DNA of 64,000 nucleotides from assembly GCF_963676325.1 (NCBI RefSeq), contig NZ_OY781099.1, positions 1,922,001-1,986,000 of the forward strand, written 5' to 3'. The notes beneath the pieces were generated by a model. The model worked only from the letters and a program-made list of their open reading frames with translations, did no database searches and was not told where the DNA came from. Positions 36,569-46,028 of the stretch are shown here, one piece after another (position 1 is the first letter of the stretch; each line of letters opens with the position of its first letter). A program made the position numbers and the translations under genes. The DNA comes from an uncultured Bacteroides sp. Lineage in GTDB: Bacteria > Bacteroidota > Bacteroidia > Bacteroidales > Bacteroidaceae.

Positions 36569-39500
36569 AGGAAAGAACCTGGCCTCTCTGGAAGGAGAGT
36601 TTGAGATCGACTTTACGGCAGAACCGCTGAGGTCGGCTGGTATATTTGCCATTACCGGAAGCACGGGATCGGGAAAGTCAACGTTGCTGGATGCATTGTG
36701 TCTGGCTCTTTTTGATACCACTCCTCGTTTGAGCAGTGTAAGCAGTAATAGCAATATTCAGGATAATAAGAACGATTCTATAACGCTGAAGGATAGCAGA
36801 AATATTCTTCGCCGAGGAGCTGTTGAAGGAATGGCAGAAGTCGATTTCGTGTCGCTCAGCGGAGACCATTATCGTTCTACCTGGACAGTGGGCAGAGCCG
36901 GGAATAAGTTCAGCGGGCGATTGAGGAATGTAGGCATTACGCTTCTTAATCTCACCACCAATGTACAGGAACAGGGAACAAAGACAGAGCTGCTGAAAGA
37001 GATTATAGCACTTGTTGGCCTCACATTCGATCAGTTTACCCGTTCTGTGCTGCTTGCTCAGGGAGATTTTGCTACGTTCCTTAAAGCCAAGCAAGGCGAT
37101 AAGGCTGAGCTGCTTGAGAAACTTACAGGTACAGACATTTATTCCCGCATCTCGCAGTCTATCTATCAAAAGAGTAAGCAGGCTGAAACAGAGCTTAATA
37201 TGCTGAAAGATCAGATAAAGGGGGTTGAACTTCTTTCTGATGATCAATCAGAGACTCTGGAACTGGAGCGCAAACAGATTGCCGATAGTTCTGTGCTGAT
37301 AAAAAGAGATTCGGCCATACTGGATCAGAAGATTAAATGGATAACCGGTGAGGAGGGATTGAAGCGGGAGGTAACAACTGCCGAAACTCAGCTTACAGAG
37401 GCGAAAGCAGCCATTGAGGGTGCCAAACCCAGATATGACTATGTGGCAAGGATTGATGAAGTGCAGGAGATTCGTGATGTTTATAACGAATTGCAAAGCA
37501 CCTTAAAGCAGTGGAATGAGAACCGTACCAGCTTGCAGACTAAACAGCTGCAAGAGAAGAAGAATGCGGAGTTGCTTGCTGTGGCTGTAGATAAACTGAA
37601 TGCCTGTAAGGCAAACCAGCAAAAGGTAAACGAGGCTTTTGAGAAAGCTGAACCTGAAATTATTCTTGCGCGGAAGCTGGACGCTACAATGGAGGTAGTA
37701 AAGCGTAATGGAGTTCAGGCAAAGAAAGAGTTCGATGATGCCAAGGCTTTCAAAGAGAAGGTTGAAGGGAACATCTCTGCAATTAATAAGGAACTGGAGA
37801 AAGATCAGCTGAGGCTGAAAGAGCTCAATAATTGGTTCGAGGCGCAAAGCATCTATAAGGAGCTGGTACCTAGAACGGAACTTATCGTGAACTTGCTCAA
37901 CACTGCCCAAATAGCCTTCAAGCAGTCGGCCAACAGTGAAAAGACATTGAAAAGCAGGAGGGAAGTGCTGGAGGGCGATAACCTGAAACTGGAAGGAGTA
38001 AAGAAGGAGGCTGAAAGGCTGGACAAACTATTGCCGGCTGAGATCCTTACTTTGCGTGCCAGGCTCTCGGATGGGGTGGCTTGTCCCGTGTGCGGAAGCT
38101 TGCATCATCCTTTACGTGCTGAAGCCATGGGCGGTGAAATGAATCTGGAAGAGGAGGAACTGAACCGTGCCAAAGAAGCGGTAAAGAAGCAATTGGAAGG
38201 ATTGACTGCGGGTATTGAGGAATCTAATAAAGAGATCACCCGTCTCACCACTTTGGTGGAGAGCTATAACCGGCAATATAAAGATGCTTTTGCCGATGCA
38301 GAGTCTTATCTTGTTGCTCTACCTGCCTGGAAATCAGAATTTGAGCAAGGCATTCTTCAAGATAAACTTCAAAAAGTTGCTGCTCAATGGAATAACAACC
38401 AGACTGCACTTACACAGTTAAATGAAAAGAATACGAAGCTGCTTACAACTCTTGCCGGAGAACAAAAGAATCTGGAAGAGGCGACTAAGGGCCTGGTGGA
38501 AAAAGATAAGAAGCTGACCGACTATCGTGCCGAATATAACGACCTGGCTGGCGATAGGAAAAAGCTTCTGGAAGGTAAATCGGCTGACGAGGTTTCCGGT
38601 GCTTTCCAGAAAGAAAAGAAGCTCGTTGAGGAAGAGCTAAGGAAGCTCACTGAAGAGCAGAATAAACTGATTGCCAATAGCGAGAGTCTGAAAGGTGGAA
38701 TCAAAGAGGCAGTTGCTATTATTGCCCGCCTTGAGGAACGCAGTGAGCAACTTCAGAAGAGTGTGGACCAGTGGATGGCAAGTAAAGACGGGGCGATTAC
38801 CCGGGAACTGCTGGCCGAACTCTTACAGAAAGACAGCACCTGGCTGGCAACAGAGAAGAGAGCCCTCGAGTTATTGAAAAAGAATGAAATTACCATAAAG
38901 GCTACGTTGGACGAACGCAGAAAGAAACTGGAACTGCACCAGGCAGCTGAGGTTCGTCCGCAGGGTGAGGAAGAGACAATAGAAGCTTTGCAACTTCAAT
39001 TGAAAGAAGCTACCGAACTGCTGGAGTCAATGATGAAGAGAGCTGGCGAGATTGATGCCGCCTTTACTGCACACAAAGCAGCTAAGGAAAAGGTGAAGAA
39101 GATTGAGAAAGAGCTTCCCGTCAAAGAATCACTGTCCGAGAACTGGCAGAAACTGAATGCCCTCTTCGGCTCGGCTACCGGATCTAAGTTTAAGGAGATT
39201 GCGCAGGGCTACACGCTCGATGTGCTGCTCACCTATGCCAACAAGCATTTGCAGGAGCTCTCCAGACGCTACGAACTGAAACGAATTCCCGATACACTGG
39301 GACTGGAGGTGGTAGATTTAGATATGCTGGGCGAAATAAGAAGCGTGCATACACTCTCCGGTGGAGAATCATTCCTTGTCTCTCTGGCACTGGCGCTGGG
39401 GCTGTCGTCCCTTTCCTCCAACCGCATGAAAGTAGAATCTCTCTTCATCGACGAGGGCTTTGGCTCGCTGGATGCCGATACGTTGCGTGTGGCCATGGAT

Positions 39501-39638
39501 GCATTGGAAAGGCTTCAGACACAAGGTCGCAAGATTGGCGTAATCTCTCACGTGAGCGAAATGAACGAACACATCTCTACCCAAATTCGCGTGGAGAAGT
39601 CCGTAAGCGGACGAAGTAAAATTGAAGTTGTGGGATAG
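36549..39638 (+). CDS. sbcC: SbcC (Rad50-type) ATPase subunit
   Basis: 1029-residue SMC-like ATPase. Walker A GSTGSGKSTLLDAL near residues 37-50, two long coiled-coil arms with a zinc hook CPVC at C512-C515, the signature LSGGESFLVSLALALGLSSL, and Walker B ESLFIDEGFGSLD. The length is typical. It forms the ATP-dependent nuclease with SbcD. The next gene, GH35, starts 41 bp downstream but is functionally unrelated. Confidence 0.96.
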   Translation: MKILAIRGKNLASLEGEFEIDFTAEPLRSAGIFAITGSTGSGKSTLLDALCLALFDTTPRLSSVSSNSNIQDNKNDSITLKDSRNILRRGAVEGMAEVDFVSLSGDHYRSTWTVGRAGNKFSGRLRNVGITLLNLTTNVQEQGTKTELLKEIIALVGLTFDQFTRSVLLAQGDFATFLKAKQGDKAELLEKLTGTDIYSRISQSIYQKSKQAETELNMLKDQIKGVELLSDDQSETLELERKQIADSSVLIKRDSAILDQKIKWITGEEGLKREVTTAETQLTEAKAAIEGAKPRYDYVARIDEVQEIRDVYNELQSTLKQWNENRTSLQTKQLQEKKNAELLAVAVDKLNACKANQQKVNEAFEKAEPEIILARKLDATMEVVKRNGVQAKKEFDDAKAFKEKVEGNISAINKELEKDQLRLKELNNWFEAQSIYKELVPRTELIVNLLNTAQIAFKQSANSEKTLKSRREVLEGDNLKLEGVKKEAERLDKLLPAEILTLRARLSDGVACPVCGSLHHPLRAEAMGGEMNLEEEELNRAKEAVKKQLEGLTAGIEESNKEITRLTTLVESYNRQYKDAFADAESYLVALPAWKSEFEQGILQDKLQKVAAQWNNNQTALTQLNEKNTKLLTTLAGEQKNLEEATKGLVEKDKKLTDYRAEYNDLAGDRKKLLEGKSADEVSGAFQKEKKLVEEELRKLTEEQNKLIANSESLKGGIKEAVAIIARLEERSEQLQKSVDQWMASKDGAITRELLAELLQKDSTWLATEKRALELLKKNEITIKATLDERRKKLELHQAAEVRPQGEEETIEALQLQLKEATELLESMMKRAGEIDAAFTAHKAAKEKVKKIEKELPVKESLSENWQKLNALFGSATGSKFKEIAQGYTLDVLLTYANKHLQELSRRYELKRIPDTLGLEVVDLDMLGEIRSVHTLSGGESFLVSLALALGLSSLSSNRMKVESLFIDEGFGSLDADTLRVAMDALERLQTQGRKIGVISHVSEMNEHISTQIRVEKSVSGRSKIEVVG

Positions 39639-39679
39639 AATCCCGAACGATATAGAAAGTAACATTTTAAAGTAATATT

Positions 39680-42016
39680 ATGAATCATTTATTTCGATCA
39701 CTAATTGTTATGTTTGCTCTTAGCATCGCTGTCTGCTCTACTGCGCAGAATCAGCCTTCGGGAGGAACGTTCAAGGCGGGGAAAAACACATTCCTCTTAA
39801 ATGATAAGCCTTTCGTAATTAAAGCTGCGGAGATACACTATCCGCGTGTGCCCGATGCTTATTGGGAACATCGCATTGAAATGTGTAAATCTCTGGGTAT
39901 GAATACACTTTGTCTGTATGTGTTCTGGAATCTCCACGAACAGAACCCCGATGAATTCGACTTTACCGGGAATAAGGACATTGCCCGTTTTTGCCGGTTG
40001 GCACAGAAGCATGGAATGTACGTCATTGTGCGCCCTGGGCCATACGTATGTGCTGAGTGGGAGATGGGCGGACTGCCTTGGTGGTTGCTTAAGAAGAAAG
40101 ATGTGAAGTTACGTACGCTGGATACCTATTACATGTCACGTGTGCGTAAATTCATGAAGGAACTGGGCAAGCAACTGGCCGATTTGCAGATTACCCGTGG
40201 TGGTAACATTATTATGGTGCAGGTGGAAAACGAATATGGCTCTTACGGAACGGATAAACCTTATGTAAGTGCCATCAGAGACATTGTCCGTGAATCGGGC
40301 TTTACTGATGTTCCACTTTTCCAATGCGACTGGAGTTCAAACTTCACTAATAATGCCTTGGATGATTTGTTATGGACAATGAACTTTGGAACCGGTGCCA
40401 ATATCGAAAGCCAGTTTAAGAAGCTGAAAAGCCTTCGTCCGGAAACACCGCTTATGTGTAGTGAGTTCTGGTCTGGCTGGTTCGACCATTGGGGACGTAA
40501 GCATGAAACCCGCGACGGCGCTACCATGGTTGCCGGTCTTAAAGATATGCTCGATCAGAATATCTCTTTCAGCCTTTACATGACTCACGGAGGAACAACA
40601 TTCGGTCATTGGGGCGGTGCAAACAACCCTGCATACTCGGCCATGTGTAGTTCTTATGATTACGATGCTCCAATTAATGAATCAGGAAATGTAACGCCAA
40701 AGTTCTGGCAGTTGCGCGAATTATTATCTAAATATGTAGCTCCGGGAGAAAAGCTTGCCGATGTTCCGGCTGCCAATCCGGTTATCGAGATACCTGAAAT
40801 CAAGTTCGAGAAAGCAGCTCCGCTGTTCAGCAATCTGCCTGCACCGAAAACAAGTGTAGACATTCAGCCAATGGAGCAGTTCAATCAGGGATGGGGAACT
40901 ATCTTGTACCGCACCACTTTGCCTAAAGTAAAAGCAGGTACCACATTGCTTATTACCGAAATGCACGATTGGGCACAGATCTTTGTCAATGGTAAACTGA
41001 TTGGCCGCCTTGACCGCCGTCACGGTGAGAACAGCGTTACGCTTCCTGCATTGAATGCCGGAGCCAGACTGGATATTCTTGTTGAGGCTATGGGACGTGT
41101 AAACTTTGATAAGTCAATCCACGACCGTAAAGGTATCACCGAAAAGGTGGAATTGCTGTTGAATGGCAAAGCCACAAATCTGAAAAACTGGACCGTATAC
41201 AACCTCCCGGTTGATTACAAGTTCGTTCAGGATAAGAAGTACACAGCTAAAGGCAAACAAACAACACCAGCTTATTATCGCGCTACCTTCAATCTGGAGA
41301 AAACAGGCGATACATTCCTTAACATGGAAACATGGGGTAAGGGAATGGTTTGGGTAAACGGACACGCCATGGGACGCTTCTGGGAGATTGGTCCACAGCA
41401 AACACTCTATATGCCGGGCTGCTGGTTAAAGAAGGGTGAGAATGAGATTATAGTTCTCGACCTCAAAGGCCCTAAGCAAGCTTCAATCAAAGGACTGAAT
41501 GCACCTATCCTGGATATGCTTCGCGAGAAAGCCCCTGAAACTCACCGCAAATCCGGTCAGAAACTGGATCTTCAGAACGAAACACCAGCAGCACAAGGCG
41601 CATTTACCCTTCGTAACGGATGGCAGGAAGTGAAGTTCGATAAACAGGTAAAAGGCCGCTACTTCTGTCTGGAAGGACTTTCAGCATTCGATGGTTCAAA
41701 CGTGGCATCTGTGGCCGAACTACATGTGTTGGGAGCCGACGGTCAGCCTCTTTCCCGCGAGAACTGGAAGATTCTTTATGCAGACAGCGAAGAAACAAGA
41801 AGCGGTAACCGCACAGCCGATAAGATTTTCGACCTGCAGGAATCTACTTTCTGGAGTGCGGTAGACAATGCAGCCTATCCGCATCAGGTAGTGATTGATC
41901 TTGGCAAAGAAGCCGTAGTAAGCGGTTTCAAGTATCTGCCTCGTGCCGAGAGTGGTTGTCCGGGCATGATTAAGGACTTTAAAGTGTATGTAAAGGCTGA
42001 AGCTTTTAAGTACTAA
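39680..42016 (+). CDS. GH35 beta-galactosidase with C-terminal discoidin-type domain
   Basis: 778-residue secreted or periplasmic glycosidase; signal ends AVCSTAQ. The GH35 barrel has the acid/base Glu185 in VQVENEYGSYG and the nucleophile Glu262 in LMCSEFWSGWFDHWG. Beta-sandwich domains follow (TLLITEMHDWAQIFVNGK; GKGMVWVNGHAMGRFWEIGP) and a C-terminal F5/8-C type carbohydrate-binding domain (LQESTFWSAVDN ... VVIDLGKEAVVSGFKYLPR). It removes terminal beta-galactose from plant or host glycans. The final 63 bp are duplicated 1.5 kb downstream. Confidence 0.95.
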   Translation: MNHLFRSLIVMFALSIAVCSTAQNQPSGGTFKAGKNTFLLNDKPFVIKAAEIHYPRVPDAYWEHRIEMCKSLGMNTLCLYVFWNLHEQNPDEFDFTGNKDIARFCRLAQKHGMYVIVRPGPYVCAEWEMGGLPWWLLKKKDVKLRTLDTYYMSRVRKFMKELGKQLADLQITRGGNIIMVQVENEYGSYGTDKPYVSAIRDIVRESGFTDVPLFQCDWSSNFTNNALDDLLWTMNFGTGANIESQFKKLKSLRPETPLMCSEFWSGWFDHWGRKHETRDGATMVAGLKDMLDQNISFSLYMTHGGTTFGHWGGANNPAYSAMCSSYDYDAPINESGNVTPKFWQLRELLSKYVAPGEKLADVPAANPVIEIPEIKFEKAAPLFSNLPAPKTSVDIQPMEQFNQGWGTILYRTTLPKVKAGTTLLITEMHDWAQIFVNGKLIGRLDRRHGENSVTLPALNAGARLDILVEAMGRVNFDKSIHDRKGITEKVELLLNGKATNLKNWTVYNLPVDYKFVQDKKYTAKGKQTTPAYYRATFNLEKTGDTFLNMETWGKGMVWVNGHAMGRFWEIGPQQTLYMPGCWLKKGENEIIVLDLKGPKQASIKGLNAPILDMLREKAPETHRKSGQKLDLQNETPAAQGAFTLRNGWQEVKFDKQVKGRYFCLEGLSAFDGSNVASVAELHVLGADGQPLSRENWKILYADSEETRSGNRTADKIFDLQESTFWSAVDNAAYPHQVVIDLGKEAVVSGFKYLPRAESGCPGMIKDFKVYVKAEAFKY

Positions 42017-42024
42017 GCTAGAAT
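41962..42024 (+). repeat. 63-bp direct repeat A (3' end of GH35 gene)
   Basis: Covers the last codons and stop of the GH35 gene plus 8 bp. Repeat B at 43530-43592 differs at only 3 of 63 positions. Confidence 0.9.
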
Positions 42025-42040
42025 TTTCTATATTTTAAGT

Positions 42041-42075
42041 AAAGAGCCAAACTTTTCCAAGTTTGGCTCTTTTTT
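42041..42075 (+). terminator. Rho-independent terminator after GH35
   Basis: 13-bp stem AAAGAGCCAAACT (42041-42053) with 42060-42072, then TTT. Confidence 0.88.
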
Positions 42076-42172
42076 AATTCTTTATTCCCAACTATCCTTT
42101 AAAATATCAAAACTACCTTTGCTCTGTTCATCTTTCTTTTTAAGAAAGATATTTTTTTATCATAGTTTCTTT

Positions 42173-42200
42173 CTAATAAGGAAACTTTTTATTAGTTTTG
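42173..42200 (+). promoter_or_regulatory. ATPase promoter with inverted repeat
   Basis: TAGTTTTG (42193-42200) is a -7 element; CTAATAA (42173-42179) and TTATTAG (42189-42195) form an inverted repeat overlapping it, a possible operator. Confidence 0.45.
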
Positions 42201-42227
42201 TACTTGTAAAAAAGAAACAATGGAACA

Positions 42228-43529
42228 ATGAAAAGGAAAGAATTGCTTAAACAGTTAATAGTTACCTCTCAGGAGACTCTTTCTATGGAGGTGGAACAGA
42301 GGGGAGTAGAGCTGCCACTACATACCGGAAAGATTATAACGGTAACGGGTGTTCGCCGTTGTGGGAAATCATGCTTATTTACATTGGCAATTAAACAACT
42401 TTTGGCGGAAGGTGTGGATCGCAGGAAGATATTATTCCTTAATTTCGACGATGAACGTCTGCAGTTTGACAGAGAAGGATTCGATGAAATTCTTGATGCT
42501 TATCGGGAATTATATGCTGACATACCTATGAATGAAGTTTATATGTTTTTTGATGAGATACAAATGGCCGATTCTTGGGAGCAGTTTGTACGCCGGGTAT
42601 ACGATCAGGAAACTCGCAATTTGTTTATTACAGGGTCAAATTCTAAGATGCTTTCGTCTGAAATAGCCACTTCTTTACGTGGACGCACTCTTCAATTTGA
42701 AGTTTTTCCACTATCTTTTAAAGAATTTTGTATTTTTCGAAAGGTAGATACTAATTATTATGTAACAACAAACAGAGCCCCGTTACTCAATCTTTTTTAT
42801 GATTATTTACGTTACGGAGCTTTTCCGGAAGTTGTAATGGGTGATAGCCGTTTTAGAGAGCAGATGTTGCAGGAGTATTTTTTTGTAATGCTGTATAAAG
42901 ACCTTGTAGAACGATATAACATTCGTAATCCGGCACCCGTAAGGTATTTTATTAAGCGAATTCTGGCAAATATAACAAAGCCAACTTCGATTAATAAACT
43001 GTATAATGAACTGAAATCTCAGGGAGTTACTGTGGGGAAAAATACCCTTTACGAACTAATAGAACAGATAGAAGCTATTTATTTGTTATTGCCTTTGACC
43101 AAATATGATCCTTCGTTGGTGAAAGAGAATAGCGCCGATAATAAATATTATTGCATTGATAATGGATTAAGGGGGGCATTGCTTGCCTCTCATGGTGAGG
43201 ATAATGGTGCTTTGCTCGAAAATTTGGTTTATCTTTATTTAAGAAGATATCTACCTTTTGGGCGTGGCTTGTTTTATTTTAAAGGCAAGCGTGAATGCGA
43301 TTTTTTGATAACAGACAAGCAAGAAGTTTCATCTTTGATTCAAGTTTCATGGGATATTAGTGAGCCCGAAACCAAAAAAAGAGAGATAGATGGATTGCTC
43401 GAAGCAGCTACTGCTACTGGATGTAGTCGTTTACTGATTATCACCGCCGAGGCTGAAGAGGAAATAACTATTGGAAATATGAAAATAGAGATTTTGCCTG
43501 CATGGAAATGGATGCTGGAATCGCGTTAA
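42228..43529 (+). CDS. AAA ATPase with DUF4143 domain
   Basis: 433-residue ATPase of the AAA_14/DUF4143 group common in Bacteroidetes. Walker A is GVRRCGKS at 41-48, Walker B VYMFFDEIQ near 104-112, sensor ITGSNSKMLSSE; the C-terminal half is the DUF4143 region (restriction-endonuclease-like, EN(L)VYLYLRRYLP ... GKRECDFLI). The role is unknown; copies are numerous and mobile between genomes, some near toxin or defence genes. The stop codon abuts a 63-bp repeat of the GH35 gene end, so this gene looks inserted. Confidence 0.9.
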   Translation: MKRKELLKQLIVTSQETLSMEVEQRGVELPLHTGKIITVTGVRRCGKSCLFTLAIKQLLAEGVDRRKILFLNFDDERLQFDREGFDEILDAYRELYADIPMNEVYMFFDEIQMADSWEQFVRRVYDQETRNLFITGSNSKMLSSEIATSLRGRTLQFEVFPLSFKEFCIFRKVDTNYYVTTNRAPLLNLFYDYLRYGAFPEVVMGDSRFREQMLQEYFFVMLYKDLVERYNIRNPAPVRYFIKRILANITKPTSINKLYNELKSQGVTVGKNTLYELIEQIEAIYLLLPLTKYDPSLVKENSADNKYYCIDNGLRGALLASHGEDNGALLENLVYLYLRRYLPFGRGLFYFKGKRECDFLITDKQEVSSLIQVSWDISEPETKKREIDGLLEAATATGCSRLLIITAEAEEEITIGNMKIEILPAWKWMLESR

Positions 43530-43592
43530 GGGAATGATTAAAGACTTTAAAGTGTATGTAAAGGCAGAAGCTTTTAAGTACTAAGCTAGAAT
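43530..43592 (+). repeat. 63-bp direct repeat B
   Basis: A nearly exact copy (60 of 63) of the GH35 gene end, starting immediately after the ATPase stop codon and out of any gene. Confidence 0.9.
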
Positions 43593-43601
43593 CAATATAA
43601 T

Positions 43602-43655
43602 AACGCCTTCTTACAGGTTGCATCTTTTTATGAAGTGGCATTGTAAGAAGGCGTT
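43602..43655. terminator. Hairpin terminator
   Basis: 14-bp perfect stem AACGCCTTCTTACA (43602-43615) with 43642-43655, between convergent genes. Confidence 0.75.
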
Positions 43656-43698
43656 GTATTATTAGGGTCAATATCTAATCATAATCAATATCAAAAGC

Positions 43699-44319
43699 TC
43701 AAATTTCATTCCAGAAATCTATTAGCTTGTCATATAAAAAGTCATGTGTCTTATTCTGATCTTCTTTAAGCATCTCAAAAGAAACAAATGTTTTGAACAG
43801 ATGAACTTCATGACTTTCTTCTATTCCTAAAACAGCCCCGTGCATAGATGTTCCACATATTCCGTCAGCCGACAAGCGGGTGTTACGTGTTCTTCTTATT
43901 GTTGAGTTATATTTAAAATATTCCTTTATAACCTCTAATTTAGGAATAGATGTATCTTTTAAATACCGTTCTCTGTATCTGTCGAAGAAATGCGGTGAAT
44001 AGATAGTAATACATAAACTATCATAATCAATAGTAGCAGCATAAATCCCCTCAGGTCTGTGATAATATAAAAAGTCCGATTCTATTGGTCCTAACTTAAT
44101 ATCTTTTTTACTTGTAGATACAAATGAGATAAAGTAGTTATTTTTTCTAGGACTAATATGCTCAGTAGGTTTAAAATGAAGAGGGAAATGTTTGGTTTGT
44201 ATAATTGCTCTCCTGCATTTCAGAGTTTCGTATAAATACATCGTCTTTTTTTTAATACCCGGCAGATCGGCAATATACTCTTTTCTTATTTCTTCTTTCG
44301 TCATTGAATCTACTATCAT
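43699..44319 (-). CDS. Hypothetical protein
   Basis: 206-residue soluble protein; no signal peptide or membrane segment. It has basic N-terminal helices (EEIRKEYIADLPGIKKK), a middle with ATIDYDSLCITIYSPHFFDRYRERYL and a C-terminal helical part. I do not recognise a family. The HFFDRYRERYL segment recurs in uncharacterised Bacteroides proteins of this size. It lies between the ATPase insertion and the amidase, on the minus strand, with T-rich DNA upstream. Confidence 0.65.
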   Translation of the reverse strand: MIVDSMTKEEIRKEYIADLPGIKKKTMYLYETLKCRRAIIQTKHFPLHFKPTEHISPRKNNYFISFVSTSKKDIKLGPIESDFLYYHRPEGIYAATIDYDSLCITIYSPHFFDRYRERYLKDTSIPKLEVIKEYFKYNSTIRRTRNTRLSADGICGTSMHGAVLGIEESHEVHLFKTFVSFEMLKEDQNKTHDFLYDKLIDFWNEI

Positions 44320-44439
44320 AAAAGTGTTTTTCGTTTTTGATTATTTTTTTTATTTTTTCTAAGAGGCTGCAAAGAAAGGAATTTTTTTTAAATTAATAAT
44401 GCTTTCCTTTGACAGATTTGGTAATATTGTTTGATGGTG

Positions 44440-44886
44440 CTATTCCCAGCATTCCTTCAAAACATCAAAAACCGGACATTCTTTCACGCGCTCCCAAGGA
44501 TCAATAATGCCGTTATAATTCTTGTCCGGACTTAAATCCCGGTGCCCTACAACCCGGCTGCCGGGAAACTGTTTCAATAGCTTGCTTACCAATGCGTGGA
44601 GTGCTATTTGCTGTGGCAGGGTACGAGTATCGGCTGGTTTGCCGTTGGTGTCAAGTCCGCCTTCGTAGCACACGCCTATTGATTTGGCGTTGTACCCGCG
44701 CGCATGGGCGCCTACCTCGTCGAGTGGTCGCATGGGTTCCACCCGTCCGCTTTTGCGGATGTAGTAGTGATAGCCCCATGAGCTGAAGCCCATTACCTTG
44801 TGTGCCGCGTTAATATCCTGGGCTGTTATGTCTCTGTCGGCACGTGTTGCCGAACAATGAATCACTATCAAATTAATTTCTCTCAT
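44440..44886 (-). CDS. N-acetylmuramoyl-L-alanine amidase (Amidase_2)
   Basis: 148-residue T7-lysozyme/PGRP-type amidase without signal peptide. Zinc ligands: His10 (IVIHCSAT), His115 (VVGHRDLSP) and Cys137 (KECPVFDV); substrate region GYHYYIRKSGRVEPMRP and GAHARGYNAKSIGVCYEGG. It cuts the lactyl-peptide bond in peptidoglycan. In Bacteroides a gene of this type commonly stands beside an HU-like gene and a DnaB-like helicase, as here; it may be a phage-derived lysin kept in the genome. Confidence 0.92.
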   Translation of the reverse strand: MREINLIVIHCSATRADRDITAQDINAAHKVMGFSSWGYHYYIRKSGRVEPMRPLDEVGAHARGYNAKSIGVCYEGGLDTNGKPADTRTLPQQIALHALVSKLLKQFPGSRVVGHRDLSPDKNYNGIIDPWERVKECPVFDVLKECWE

Positions 44887-44930
44887 ACTCTTTTCTGTTG
44901 TTTGCTTTGTTTTTACAAAAGCCGTTATTA

Positions 44931-45400
44931 TTTATTCTGTTCTCTCAAATTCCGGCATCGCCTTGCATCGGTAATTGCCGTTATTTCTGAATTGGGGAAA
45001 TGCCGTAAACTTGTTCGGCGGTTTCTGAAAATCAGAGCTTTGTATTGCATAATGCCGTAAAGTCTGATTTTAAGGAATGCCGTTATTTCTCTTTTTCAAT
45101 ATTCCGGCATCGCCTTGCATCGGTAATTGCCGTTATTTCTGAATTGGGAAAATGCCGTAAACTTGTTTGGTTATTTCTGACAATCAGAGCTTTATGCAGA
45201 TTAATGCCGTAAAGTCTGAATTTAAGGAATGCCGTTATTTCTCTTTTTCAATATTGCGGCACTGCCTTGCATCGGTGGTTGCCGTTATTTCTGAATTGGG
45301 GAAATGCCGTAAACTTGTTTGGTCATTTCTGAAAATCAGAGTTTTATGCTGCTTAATGCCGTAAAGTCTGAATTTTATCGAGTGCCGTTATTTCACTTTA
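44931..45400. repeat. Three tandem 152-bp repeats with GCCGT iterons
   Basis: Units begin at 44951, 45103 and 45255, exactly 152 bp apart, about 90% identical, plus partial flanks. Each carries TGCCGTTATTT and ATGCCGTAAA motifs; 13 copies of GCCGT in the same orientation occur in about 460 bp. Reading frames across it are accidental. Confidence 0.88.
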
Positions 45401-45450
45401 AACTGCAAAATGCGGGAAAACCTCTTTTTCAGAAGCCTTCCCCGCTTATT

Positions 45451-45720
45451 TTATTGCCTGTCTTTGCAGCCGGTTACTATACATTGCCCTTTTAGTGCGG
45501 TGTTTAGCTGGGCGTTGAGATTGATAATCTCCTGATACATCTGCCGTACCTTCTCTGAGAGGTCGAAATAATCCGTTTCAAACCTGGTGATTTGCTCCAT
45601 CAGGTAGTCGAACTGACTTTTTACCAGATCGGTGAACTCCTGAACCTGCTTGGCGTCCTTCTTTTTCAGAAAAGGAAGCACCACCTGTAGTATATTTATT
45701 ATGCCGTCTATGATTTTCAT
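45451..45720 (-). CDS. Small coiled-coil protein near amidase
   Basis: 89-residue protein: a hydrophobic amphipathic start (MKIIDGIINILQVVLPFLKK) that could associate with membrane, then a helical coiled-coil (VKSQFDYLMEQITRFETDYFDLSEKVRQMYQE in parts) and a Cys-containing tail (GQCIVTGCKDRQ). Proteins like it are often found beside this amidase type in Bacteroides; a holin- or spanin-like helper role is conceivable but unproven. Decayed copies of its KDAKQVQEF segment lie just upstream. Confidence 0.65.
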   Translation of the reverse strand: MKIIDGIINILQVVLPFLKKKDAKQVQEFTDLVKSQFDYLMEQITRFETDYFDLSEKVRQMYQEIINLNAQLNTALKGQCIVTGCKDRQ

Positions 45721-45791
45721 TTTTCCGTTTTTTTATTGATTTACTTAATTGGATGGAATAGGATAAAGCTTCGCTGCTTTGAGGCAATTTA

Positions 45792-45891
45792 CCTTTCGCA
45801 GCGAACTCCTGAATCTGATTGGCATCTTTCCAACCTTTCACAGCGAACTTCTGAACCTGCCTGGCGTTCTTCTACCTTTCGCAGCGAAATG
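45792..45891 (-). repeat. ~42-bp decayed tandem repeats
   Basis: Units starting with CCTTTCGCAGCGAA at 45792, CCTTTCACAGCGAA at 45834 and CCTTTCGCAGCGAA at 45875 (periods 42 and 41). On the minus strand they would encode KDANQIQEFAAKG-like peptides, related to KKKDAKQVQEF of the adjacent gene. Confidence 0.65.
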
Positions 45892-46028
45892 CTTTATCTA
45901 AGCTCCTTTGACTGACCCTGTTGGTCTATTGGCCATCTTGCTTTGCAGTGAGGTCACCAGGTTTGTCAACCGGGAACATCTTACCCTGAGTCTGGCAACC
46001 ATCCTGCTTAGCTGTGAACGGCTTTCGC

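Noticed and set aside
44800..45364. Two plus-strand reading frames encoding similar peptides
   Set aside because: They lie in the 152-bp tandem repeats and overlap the amidase start; similarity is due to the DNA repeat, not to protein selection.
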